From: Nocardia sputorum
Lineage (GTDB): Bacteria > Actinomycetota > Actinomycetes > Mycobacteriales > Mycobacteriaceae
Assembly (NCBI RefSeq): GCF_027924405.1
Contig: NZ_AP026978.1
Span: 2,790,001-2,854,000, forward strand
Direction of reading: 5' to 3'
Length of the DNA: 64,000 bases
Positions 34,575 to 42,634 of the stretch are shown piece by piece. A program made the translations under genes and the position numbers. Position 1 is the first letter of the stretch. Every line of letters starts with the position of its first letter. The notes beneath the pieces were generated by a model. The model ran no database searches, was not told where the DNA came from, and saw nothing but the letters and a program-made list of their open reading frames with translations.

Positions 34575-36058
34575 GCGACTACGACGTCATCGTCATCGGT
34601 GCGGGCAATGCCGGCCTGACCGCCGCCGCGACGCTGCAACGCGCGGGCGTGCGCACCCTGCTGCTGGAGCGGCACAATGTTCCGGGTGGTTGCGCGACCT
34701 CGTTCCGCCGCGGGCGTTTCGAGTTCGAGGTCGCGTTGCATCAGTTGTCGGGCGTCGGTGTCGAGGGGCAGCCGATCTCGTTGCGAGAAGGTCTGTTCCA
34801 GCAGCTCGGAATCGCCGACAAACTGGAGTTCGTCCGCGAGCACGACCTGTACCGCGCCGTGATTCCCGGCGAATTGGACTTCACCCTGCCCGCGGACTGG
34901 GACAGCGCGATCGACGCCGTCGAGGCCGAGTTCCCGGGGCATCGCGATCGGGTCGCGAAGTTCTTCGACCTGCTGAAGGCGGTGACCTTCTGGCAGATCG
35001 CCGCCATGCGCGGGATGCCGGTCGAGCAGATCGACCCGGTGCTGTTCGAGTACGGATTGCGGCCGCTGAAGGTCGTGCTCGACGAGTTCTTCGACGACGA
35101 ACGACTCAAGGTCGCGCTGGGCATGTACTGGACCTACATCGGACAGCCGCCGTCGAAACTGCGTTTCCAGGATCTGGCGCTGACCTTGTACGCCTACTTC
35201 GAATTCAAACCCTGGCATGTGCGCGGCGGGTCGCAGGCGATGTCCACCGCCATCCTGGACGCCTTCCTCGCCGCCGGTGGTGAGGTGCGGTTCAACGCGG
35301 GCGTCGAGGCGGTGCTCACCGAGTCCGGGCGGGTCCTGGGTGTGCGGCTGGAAGACGGTTCGGAGGTCACCGCGCCCGACGTGGTGTCCAACGCGTCGCT
35401 GCCGAGCACCTACGGCATGCTCGAAGGGATGGACGTGCCGGCCGAGGTGCGCGACGACCTGGCGGGCAGGCGGATCGGCGTCTCCGGGTTCGTGCTGCAC
35501 ATGGGCTTGGACGCCACTCCCGCCGAGCTGGGGTTCACCACCAGCACCACGTTCGTCAACAGGGACACCGACGACGACCGCACCTACAACGCGTGGAAAT
35601 CGTTCGAGCCCGCGCGGGGCATCTGCGTCAGCTCCTACGATGTCGCGCCCATCGGGTTCGCCCCCACCGGAGCCACGCATGTCAGCCTGATGACGCTGCA
35701 GTACGCCGACATCTGGAAGAACGTCGCTCCCTCGCAGTACGCGCGCACCAAGTTCGCCTACGCCGAAACCCTGCTCGACCTGTGCGAAACCATCACTCCC
35801 GGCATCCGCGACGCCATCGAGGAGGTCGACGTCGCGACACCGCTGACCATGATGCGTTACCTCGGACACCCGGGCGGAGCGATCTACGGCTACGACCAGG
35901 ACGCCACCGAGGGTTGGCTGTTCCGCGACAGCGAGCGCCGAACCCACGTTCCCGGACTGCATCTGGCCGGATCCTGGGCCGGTATCGGCGGATTCCAACC
36001 CACCCTGGAGGCCGGCGCGCGGGTCGCCCGCCGTCTCCTGCGCACCAAAACCGCCTGA
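34571..36058 (+). CDS. FAD-dependent desaturase/isomerase (phytoene-desaturase-like)
   Basis: 495 residues. N-terminal dinucleotide motif VIGAGNAGLTAAATLQRAG (about 7-25), then RHNVPGGCATSFRRGRFEFEVALHQLSG, the pattern of the carotenoid isomerase/phytoene desaturase group. C-terminal FAD closure is HVPGLHLAGSWAGIGGFQPTLEAG. A desaturation, isomerisation or saturation of an unsaturated lipid or terpenoid is likely; no carotenoid biosynthesis genes (crtB, crtE) are nearby. GTG 34571 overlaps the previous stop, and the ferredoxin-reductase gene follows 14 bases after its stop. Confidence 0.8.
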   Translation: MSDYDVIVIGAGNAGLTAAATLQRAGVRTLLLERHNVPGGCATSFRRGRFEFEVALHQLSGVGVEGQPISLREGLFQQLGIADKLEFVREHDLYRAVIPGELDFTLPADWDSAIDAVEAEFPGHRDRVAKFFDLLKAVTFWQIAAMRGMPVEQIDPVLFEYGLRPLKVVLDEFFDDERLKVALGMYWTYIGQPPSKLRFQDLALTLYAYFEFKPWHVRGGSQAMSTAILDAFLAAGGEVRFNAGVEAVLTESGRVLGVRLEDGSEVTAPDVVSNASLPSTYGMLEGMDVPAEVRDDLAGRRIGVSGFVLHMGLDATPAELGFTTSTTFVNRDTDDDRTYNAWKSFEPARGICVSSYDVAPIGFAPTGATHVSLMTLQYADIWKNVAPSQYARTKFAYAETLLDLCETITPGIRDAIEEVDVATPLTMMRYLGHPGGAIYGYDQDATEGWLFRDSERRTHVPGLHLAGSWAGIGGFQPTLEAGARVARRLLRTKTA

Positions 36059-36072
36059 CCCGAGGACGACTC

Positions 36073-37209
36073 ATGAAACACCCACTCGCCGCACGGTTCG
36101 ACGGAGCGGCGGAGATCCTCGCGGAGATCGATGCCCGCGTCCCCGACACCCGCGACCACCTCGCCGAAACGCGCGCCACCATCGACGCCTACCATCCCGA
36201 ACGCCTCCGGCTGGTAGTCACCGACATCATCGACGAGACCGCCTCCACCAAAACGATCCGACTCGAAGGCCTCGACAAGAAACAGCTGCCCCCTTTCCTG
36301 GCGGGCCAGTACATCAACGTCTTCATCGACGGCACCAGCCGCCCGTACGCCATTTCCTCCAGCCCGGCGCGGTTGACCCGCTACGACCTGACCGTCCGTC
36401 GTGTCCGTGGCGGGCGCGTCAGCAATCTGCTGCTCGACAGCGCCCGGATCGGTCAGGTGCTGACCACTACCGGGCCGATGGGCACCTTCCACCACAACCC
36501 GCTGTTCCACGGCAGCGCCGTGGTGTTCCTCGCGGGCGGCTCCGGCGTGGTCCCGGCCATGAGCATGATCCGCGAGATCGCCGAACGCGGTCTGGACCGC
36601 TCGTTTCACCTCGTTTACGGCTCCCGCGACGCCTCCGACATCATCTTCGGCCCGGAACTGAACGAGATCGCCGCCGCGCACCCGGGCATCCACGTCGACC
36701 ACGTGATCGCCGAACCCGGTACCGGCTGGACCGGGGCCACCGGCTTCCTCACCGCAGGCACCATCGCCCGGCTGGCGGGCGAGCTCGACGGCCGGATGGT
36801 GTACGTGTGCGGTCCACAGGCGTTGTACCCGTACGCCCTCGAGCAGCTCACGGCGCTCGGTCATCCGCGCAAGCGCATTCGTTTCGAGGCCAACGGCGCA
36901 CCTACCGACCCGACCGTCCAGTCGCACTGGCCCACCGATGTCGATCCCGCGGCGGAGGTCACCGTCACAGCCGGGAGCGTGTCCTTCCGCACCCCCCGCA
37001 ACCGGCCGCTGCTGGATGCTCTGGAGGACAACGGCATTCGCCCCGAGGCCGCCTGCCGATCCGGCGAATGCAGCCTGTGCCGGATACGGATTCTGAAGGG
37101 TGAGGTGCACACCGCCGAAGAAGCGAAGCTGCGGCTGTCCGACGCGCAATTCGGTTACACCCATTCGTGTGTGGCGTATCCGATCAGCGATGTGGAGCTG
37201 AGCCTGTGA
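36073..37209 (+). CDS. Ferredoxin-NAD(P)H reductase with C-terminal 2Fe-2S domain
   Basis: 378 residues, in order: about 45 N-terminal residues of no clear family, an FAD domain (about 46-145; RPYAISSSPA), an NAD domain (about 150-265; VFLAGGSGVVPAMSMIRE, YVCGPQALYP), and a plant-type 2Fe-2S domain with CRSGECSLC plus a distal Cys (YTHSCVAYP). This is the architecture of oxygenase reductases. It should feed electrons from NAD(P)H to a partner, most simply the flavoprotein encoded just upstream in the same operon. Confidence 0.87.
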   Translation: MKHPLAARFDGAAEILAEIDARVPDTRDHLAETRATIDAYHPERLRLVVTDIIDETASTKTIRLEGLDKKQLPPFLAGQYINVFIDGTSRPYAISSSPARLTRYDLTVRRVRGGRVSNLLLDSARIGQVLTTTGPMGTFHHNPLFHGSAVVFLAGGSGVVPAMSMIREIAERGLDRSFHLVYGSRDASDIIFGPELNEIAAAHPGIHVDHVIAEPGTGWTGATGFLTAGTIARLAGELDGRMVYVCGPQALYPYALEQLTALGHPRKRIRFEANGAPTDPTVQSHWPTDVDPAAEVTVTAGSVSFRTPRNRPLLDALEDNGIRPEAACRSGECSLCRIRILKGEVHTAEEAKLRLSDAQFGYTHSCVAYPISDVELSL

Positions 37210-37210
37210 C

Positions 37211-37256
37211 CTCGAGCCGGTCGGTTCTCGGCTGGACGGGCAACTCCCGGCTCGAG
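37211..37256 (+). terminator. Long-loop stem after the ferredoxin-reductase operon
   Basis: CTCGAGCCGG (37211-37220) and CCGGCTCGAG (37247-37256) are exact reverse complements separated by 26 bases, directly after the stop at 37209. Probably the operon's transcription end. Confidence 0.45.
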
Positions 37257-37766
37257 CACTGAACTGGCTGTAGAGCTCGAGCAGGAACTGGGCGAGGTGG
37301 CTCATCTCTCGGCCGCAGTGCAGCATCAGGTCCAGGGGCCGGGCTTGTATCTGGCCGACTCCACCGAGTGTCAGCCGAACCACCAGTCCCACATCGCCGC
37401 CGTCACCCGCGGCATCCCGGTACGGACGGTAACCCGCGCGAGTCCGGAACGCCTTCGGCCGTAGCCGCGGGCGCCGAATACCCGTGGGCGCGAGATCGGC
37501 GACCGGTGCCGGGAAGTAGGGGATCCGTTCGCCGGGCCTCGGAGGGTCGGTGTCCGCGGCGGCGGCCGGCGGGTGGGGGAGCCCGCCCCTCCGTCGGTCT
37601 CGGAACGCGTCGTCGGGCAGAACCATCAGCATCGTGAACCCGGACGGCCGCCATTCTCGGAGTCACCCACGCGTCATCACGGGCACCGGGCATGTCGCCG
37701 CCGCGCTGCTGTTCGCCATGGAACGAGCGGGCATCGGCCATGGGTGTGACGCGCGGACGGCTGGGC
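37257..37766. other. Intergenic region, no gene recognised
   Basis: About 500 bases of GC-rich sequence with several overlapping open frames on both strands, none with recognisable protein motifs or ribosome binding sites. No repeats or RNA-like structure noticed. Confidence 0.4.
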
Positions 37767-37795
37767 GTGACATTTCCGCGACCATTTCGTAATGT
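37767..37795 (+). promoter_or_regulatory. Putative SigA-type promoter
   Basis: GTGACA (37767-37772) and TAATGT (37790-37795) with 17 bases between match -35 and TANNNT -10 boxes well. Start near 37803 would leave a 33-base leader to the ATG at 37836. Confidence 0.5.
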
Positions 37796-37835
37796 ATCGG
37801 TGACCTATTCTCGACAGTAACCGGTAAGCGACATC

Positions 37836-38489
37836 ATGCCTGGTCAACACCGCAAAAGAACCGATGCCCGGAGGCTCGTACTCCTGGCCGTCTGCGGCAT
37901 CGCGGCGGGCGTCGCTGTCGTGGCGTGGGCGGTGATGCGGCCGGGCCCGGTCACGCAGCACGCCGCGGCGGTCCATTCGCCGCCGTCCGCGCCCGTCGCG
38001 TCGAGCACGGTCACGACCACCGCGCCGGCGGTGCCGCAGCCGGTCGCGGGCGCGGCCGCGGCTGCTGCCGGGCAACCACCACCATCTGCCAGAGAAGCCG
38101 TACAGCACCCGCCCCCACCGCCCCCGCCGGTGTCTTGTTCTACGGAACTCGCCGGCACTCGGCCGCACGTGGCACAGGTCGGCAACCTTTTGAAGAAGAC
38201 ATTCGCCCTCACCGACATCGGCGGCGCCAACGGCCGCAGCGACGGCGACCACGGCGCCGGCTTGGCGCTGGACCTCATGACACCCGATCCCGCGCGCGGC
38301 GACGCGATCGCCGATTTCGTACTCGCCAATCAGCAGCGTTTCGGCGTGACCTACGTGATCTGGCGGCAGCGGTACAACGATGGCCACGGCTGGTCGTATC
38401 TGGAAGACCGCGGGAGCCCGACCGCCAATCACTACGACCATGTTCACGTGTCGTTCGACAAGGCGGCGGTAGGGGACGTGACCTGCTGA
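37836..38489 (+). CDS. Membrane-anchored ARB_07466/VldE-type peptidoglycan-associated protein
   Basis: 217 residues: basic N-terminus, one membrane helix (about 14-34), a Pro/Ala/Val linker (about 35-95, including eight prolines in a row interrupted once), then a compact extracellular domain (about 98-217). Its motifs DGDHGAGLALDLMTP and NHYDHVHVSF keep the His/Asp/His pattern of the M15-like/ARB_07466 C-terminal domain found in actinobacterial secreted proteins. Probably a zinc-dependent cell-wall enzyme or binder; activity not shown. Has its own promoter-like sequence. Confidence 0.7.
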   Translation: MPGQHRKRTDARRLVLLAVCGIAAGVAVVAWAVMRPGPVTQHAAAVHSPPSAPVASSTVTTTAPAVPQPVAGAAAAAAGQPPPSAREAVQHPPPPPPPVSCSTELAGTRPHVAQVGNLLKKTFALTDIGGANGRSDGDHGAGLALDLMTPDPARGDAIADFVLANQQRFGVTYVIWRQRYNDGHGWSYLEDRGSPTANHYDHVHVSFDKAAVGDVTC

Positions 38490-38635
38490 TCGGGTGCCCG
38501 CGCTGACGCTCTCGCGGCGCGCGGTCGACGAGGAGTCGGCCACGCGGTCATCCAGTCGGCACACGCGACCCTGGAAGGATGCACTCGAGTCGTCCATGCG
38601 ACGAGAGCTATCGACCAGAACGTAGGTGACTGCCA

Positions 38636-39715
38636 ATGCCGAAGATCGTGCTGTTCGGCGCCACCGGGTACACCGGCCGCCTGACCGCCGAAGCCCTGAT
38701 CGCCCGTGGCGCCGCGCCCGTGCTGGCCGCTCGGAACGCGACCGCGCTCGAGAAGCTGGCTGCCGACCTCGGCGGCGCGGAGATCGCGGTCGCCGACGTG
38801 ACCGACCCCGGATCGGTGCGCGCCCTGCTGGACCGGGGCGACGTGCTGGTGACGACGGTCGGGCCGTTCCTGCGCTACGGCGGACCCGCCTTGGCGGCAG
38901 CCGTGGCGGCGGGTGCGCACTACTTCGACTCCACGGGGGAAGGCCCGTTCATCCGCAGCGTGTTCGAGCGGGACGAGGAGGCGCGCAAGGCGGGAGTGGG
39001 CTTGCTGACCGCGTTCGGGTTCGATTACGTGCCCGGCAATCTGGCCGCCGGTCTCGCGCTACGCGAAGCGCCGGAGGCCGTCCGCGCGGATATCGGCTAC
39101 TTCATGGCCGGCCCCGGCACCAGCGGTGGCACCCGCGCCTCCATGGCCGGGATGCTGTTCGAACACGGCTTCGCCCTGCGCGGTGGCCGGGTCGTGCCCG
39201 AGCGGACCGGCTCACGGATTCGCACTTTCGACGTCGCGGGCCGCGCGCGTACGGGAGTGTCGATCCCGGGGTCGGAACATTTCGCGCTCAGTCGCTCCGC
39301 CTCGCGGCTGCGCGAGGCCGACGTCTTCCTCGGCCTGCCGCCCGCGGCCGCTCGTGGTCTGCAAGTGGGCTCGCTGCTCACCGGCGCCGTCGCACGAGTG
39401 GCGCCGGTGAAACGGCTGGCCGACGGTGTGCTGGAACGCGTCGTGAAGGGCTCGACCGGCGGACCGACGCCGGAGTCGCGGGCCCGCACACGCTCCTGGG
39501 CGGTCGCCGAGACCTTCGACGACTCCGGACGCGTCCTCGCGTCGGTGACATTGACCGGCGGCGACCCCTACGACTTCACGGCCGCGATTCTCGCCTGGGG
39601 CGCGCAGACTGCGCTGGACGACGGCCTGCTCGCCGCTGGCGCGCTCGGTCCGGTGGACGCCTTCGGCCTGGACGCGCTCACCGCGGGCGCGGCCGACGCG
39701 GGGTTCGATCGGTAG
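38636..39715 (+). CDS. Saccharopine-dehydrogenase-like / trans-acting enoyl-reductase family protein
   Basis: 359 residues. Rossmann start KIVLFGATGYTGRLTAEALIARG (2-25), then NATALEKLAADLGG and VLVTTVGPFLRYGGPALAAAVAAGAHYFDSTGE, the usual pattern of the saccharopine-dehydrogenase-like family. In mycobacteria relatives act as trans enoyl reductases in phthiocerol lipid synthesis. Others are of unknown function. Cytoplasmic; single gene with no lipid-synthesis neighbours here. Confidence 0.82.
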   Translation: MPKIVLFGATGYTGRLTAEALIARGAAPVLAARNATALEKLAADLGGAEIAVADVTDPGSVRALLDRGDVLVTTVGPFLRYGGPALAAAVAAGAHYFDSTGEGPFIRSVFERDEEARKAGVGLLTAFGFDYVPGNLAAGLALREAPEAVRADIGYFMAGPGTSGGTRASMAGMLFEHGFALRGGRVVPERTGSRIRTFDVAGRARTGVSIPGSEHFALSRSASRLREADVFLGLPPAAARGLQVGSLLTGAVARVAPVKRLADGVLERVVKGSTGGPTPESRARTRSWAVAETFDDSGRVLASVTLTGGDPYDFTAAILAWGAQTALDDGLLAAGALGPVDAFGLDALTAGAADAGFDR

Positions 39716-39962
39716 CGATCGACCCGGCTGCTCCGCATTGCCGCGCTGCGGAAGCCTGCTGCTGTCGGATTCCGATCAGCGTCGACGCATGCACATCACC
39801 TGTACCGATTCGACGGAGAGCGTGACGCTGCGACTGACTCCGGATGACCGGAGAGCGGTCGCGGGCTGGCTAGATCCGAGCGGAAGCCGCCTGCTAGGAC
39901 GGGTGGGGCCGGAATAGGCGAACGCACTTGTCGAGGCTTCCCCCGGCAAGCGCGTCCCCGTT

Positions 39963-40748
39963 TCAGTGTGCCGCGGTCGAGGTCTCGATCGATCTTTCCG
40001 ACGGCATATTGTGCGACCTCGCTCCGAGCGCGCCGGATAGGTGCCCACCGATGCCGTGCAGGCCGGTGCCCGCACCCGAAGTGCGGAGCGTGCGTGCCAT
40101 GACGATCGGTGTGGACCTGCGGTGACCCCAGGTTCGAGTGCCGACCACCGCGGGGTTGAAGACTTCGTGCACGAGCACACTCTGCTGGGTCGAGAACGCG
40201 ATCTCGTACACGCGCGCTGCGGCGGCTGCGGGAAAGAGCCCGAACGGATGACACGTCACGCCGGTGGCGACAATGCGTCTGCGTTCGAATGCGCCCAGCC
40301 GACGGATATGGATTCCGAACGGGACACCGTCCGGCGGCATCAGCGTCGACTCGTCCGCTTCCCGGTAGGTGATCAGGTTCTCGCTGAGGACATTCCCAGC
40401 CACATCCCGCAATCTGGTGTGTCGCACCCTGAGCGTACTGGGGGCCGGGTCGTCGCAAACCGAGCAGGAAATGCGGAGTTCGTCGGCATCGATAGTGCGC
40501 GAGGGCAATACATCGGCAGCGATATCCGACCCCGCGATCTGCTGGAGAAGTAGCGTGGTGGAGCCGTCACCGTACAGCAGCATTCGCGTGGTCAACGGTA
40601 GATGAATTTCGGGCGTGAGCTGAGGGTAGACGGCTGCCGCGACGACCGGAAACGTCGTCGGTCCGGCCGTTCGTCCGGGAAGGGAAGTGGTGATGAACGG
40701 TGCGAAGTGGTTGCCCAGCCAAGCTGCGGTTCGGGTGATGCTGACCAT
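39963..40748 (-). CDS. Chorismate-lyase-like (UbiC/Rv2949c) protein with extra C-terminal tail
   Basis: 261 residues. Segment RMLLYGDGSTTLLLQQIAG (about 54-72) followed by strands VRHTRLRDVAGNVLSENLITYR and a later ARVYEIAFSTQQSVLVHEVFNP resemble the UTRA-like fold of chorismate-pyruvate lyases such as mycobacterial Rv2949c. Such enzymes give 4-hydroxybenzoate from chorismate. The last 60 residues (TRTWGHRRSTPIVMARTL...) have no family counterpart and odd composition, which could mean a C-terminal frameshift or readthrough. Single gene. Moderate certainty of family. Confidence 0.5.
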   Translation of the reverse strand: MVSITRTAAWLGNHFAPFITTSLPGRTAGPTTFPVVAAAVYPQLTPEIHLPLTTRMLLYGDGSTTLLLQQIAGSDIAADVLPSRTIDADELRISCSVCDDPAPSTLRVRHTRLRDVAGNVLSENLITYREADESTLMPPDGVPFGIHIRRLGAFERRRIVATGVTCHPFGLFPAAAAARVYEIAFSTQQSVLVHEVFNPAVVGTRTWGHRRSTPIVMARTLRTSGAGTGLHGIGGHLSGALGARSHNMPSERSIETSTAAH

Positions 40749-41059
40749 CGGTGTGACTTTCTCAACGGCGCTAGGTCCGGCAAGGCTAAGAGACGTAGGT
40801 AGATCCGCCGCATCGGTACCTTGTAGGTGACTCGAGTCTCACCTGGCTTTTCTGCCTCCGGAGGAGCGTCTGCGCGGCGCTCCGGATTCCCGGCATGGGA
40901 CAGGAGAGGCTGGGGTGGCGAGGGGCAACTCTTTCGAGCGCAGACCTTCGGGGGTTGACACGGTCGGCGGTTTCAGGTCGCGCTGATCGCAATCATTCTG
41001 CGCACTGGTCGCGCACCTTACTGTTCGGGACAGTACTTCTCATGTGAGGACTGTGTCCG
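40749..41059. other. Divergent promoter region before the sulfonate-type ABC operon
   Basis: 311 bases. The perfect inverted repeat TACTGT-N5-ACAGTA (41019-41024 / 41030-41035) ends 25 bases before the permease ATG and includes a TANNNT box, so it may be -10 plus operator. A GAGGA ribosome binding site at about 41046-41050 serves the ATG at 41060. No other gene seen. Confidence 0.45.
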
Positions 41060-41905
41060 ATGACATTGCAGTTGGATCCGATCACATCGGCGCCATCTTC
41101 CGACCCGGCCGAGGCGGCGACCACCGAAAACCCGGCCCCGTTCACTCGCAAGCTGCTGGGCCCGGCCCGAGCATCCTCCGGACTGATTCTTGCGGTACTG
41201 ATCTGGCAACTCGGGGCACGATCCTGGCTCGGCACGACCACCCCGGCGCCGACCGAGGTGCTCGAGGCCGGATGGGAGCTGGTCCGCTCGGGTGAGCTCT
41301 GGCAGCATCTGGCCGCCTCCGGGCGCCGGGTGGCGGTCGGGCTGACGATCGGCATCGGCATCGGCCTGGTATTCGGTGTGGCGGCCGGACTGTTCCGGAT
41401 CGCGGAGGATCTGGTCAACGGTCCGTTGCAGGCTTTGCGGATGTTGCCGACACTGGCGCTGGTGCCGGTGTTCATCATCTGGTTCGGCATCGGTGATTCG
41501 TTCAAGATCGCGTTGATCATCGTCGCGCCCATCTTCCCGATCTACCTGAACGTGCTGGCCGGGATCCGCGGGGTGGACCGGCGGCTGGTGGAGGCGGCGG
41601 AATCGCTGGGCCTCAACCGATTCGAGCTGACCACGAAGATCATTCTGCCCGGCGCGCTGCCGCAGATCTTCGTGGGACTGCGGCAGGCGCTTGGCATCGG
41701 CTGGCTCACCCTGGTGGTCGCGGAGATGCAGACCACGCCGGTCGGGCTCGGCTTCTTGATGAACGATGCCAAGGAGTTCCTGCGCACCGACCAGATCTTC
41801 CTGGTCCTGGTGATCTACGCGGTGCTCGGGCTGCTCACCGACCTGGTGGTGCGCGTGCTGGAACACCGGTTCCTGTCCTGGCGCACCGGATATGAGGGGA
41901 AGTAG
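41060..41905 (+). CDS. ABC transporter permease, sulfonate/nitrate class
   Basis: 281 residues, SsuC/TauC-like permease: about six membrane helices (first at about 40-58) and the EAA loop AAESLGLNRFELTTKIILPGALPQIFVGLRQALG (about 173-207) that docks on the ATPase. Forms the membrane channel for an oxidised-sulfur, nitrate or related anion. The ATPase gene begins directly after its stop codon; the solute-binding lipoprotein is the last gene of the operon (44578). Confidence 0.87.
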   Translation: MTLQLDPITSAPSSDPAEAATTENPAPFTRKLLGPARASSGLILAVLIWQLGARSWLGTTTPAPTEVLEAGWELVRSGELWQHLAASGRRVAVGLTIGIGIGLVFGVAAGLFRIAEDLVNGPLQALRMLPTLALVPVFIIWFGIGDSFKIALIIVAPIFPIYLNVLAGIRGVDRRLVEAAESLGLNRFELTTKIILPGALPQIFVGLRQALGIGWLTLVVAEMQTTPVGLGFLMNDAKEFLRTDQIFLVLVIYAVLGLLTDLVVRVLEHRFLSWRTGYEGK

Positions 41906-42634
41906 ATGACCGCGACCATCGGGACCGGTGTCCGCATCCGTGGGGCGGCGCGCGCATTCGGCGGCCGCACGGTGCTGCGCGAGGTCGATCTGGATATCGC
42001 GCCGGGCGAGTTCGTGGCGCTGCTCGGCGCCAGCGGCTCCGGTAAGAGCACGCTGCTGCGCGGGATCGGCGGCCTGGACCGCGGCTTCAGCGGGTCGTTC
42101 GACGTGCCCGGATCGAAAGCGATCGTGTTCCAGGAGCATCGGCTGATTCCCTGGATCAGCGTGTGGCGCAACGTCGTTCTCGGCGTCGACGGGGCGACCA
42201 AGGCGCGTGCGCGCACAGCGTTGGAGGAAGTGGGGCTCACCGCGAAAGCGGATGCGTGGCCTGCCACGTTGTCCGGCGGTGAGGCGCAGCGTGTGGCCCT
42301 GGCCAGAGCGTTGGTCCGCAATCCGGAGCTGCTGCTGCTGGACGAGCCGTTCGGCGCGCTCGACGCGTTGACCCGGCTGAAAGTGCAAGCCCTGGTGGCT
42401 CGCCTGTGGACGCTGCACCGGCAGTCGGTGCTGCTGGTGACCCACGACGTGGAGGAGGCGCTGTTGCTGGCCGATCGCGCGCTCGTGTTGCGCGACGGCC
42501 GCATCGCCGAATCCTTCGACATCACCGTCGCCCGCCCGCGGTCGGTGGTCGACCCCGCATTCTCCGCACTCCGCCGCCGGCTGCTGCTCGCACTCGGCGT
42601 GAATCCCGAGGCACCGACAGGAGCAGAAGCATGA
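41906..42634 (+). CDS. ABC transporter ATPase, sulfonate/nitrate class
   Basis: 242 residues. Walker A GASGSGKS (about 38-45), Q-loop VFQEHRLIPWISVWRNV, signature LSGGEAQRVALARAL, Walker B LLLLDEPFGALD, and switch His (VTHDVEEALLLADRALVL). SsuB/TauB type. The ATG at 41906 starts on the base after the permease stop, and its own stop overlaps the flavoprotein ATG, so the operon is translationally coupled. Energises import of the substrate bound by the 44578 lipoprotein. Confidence 0.88.
   Translation: MTATIGTGVRIRGAARAFGGRTVLREVDLDIAPGEFVALLGASGSGKSTLLRGIGGLDRGFSGSFDVPGSKAIVFQEHRLIPWISVWRNVVLGVDGATKARARTALEEVGLTAKADAWPATLSGGEAQRVALARALVRNPELLLLDEPFGALDALTRLKVQALVARLWTLHRQSVLLVTHDVEEALLLADRALVLRDGRIAESFDITVARPRSVVDPAFSALRRRLLLALGVNPEAPTGAEA

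Noticed and set aside
37368..37792. Overlapping small ORFs on both strands
   Set aside because: No motifs, no ribosome binding sites and overlapping each other; ordinary GC-rich intergenic sequence.
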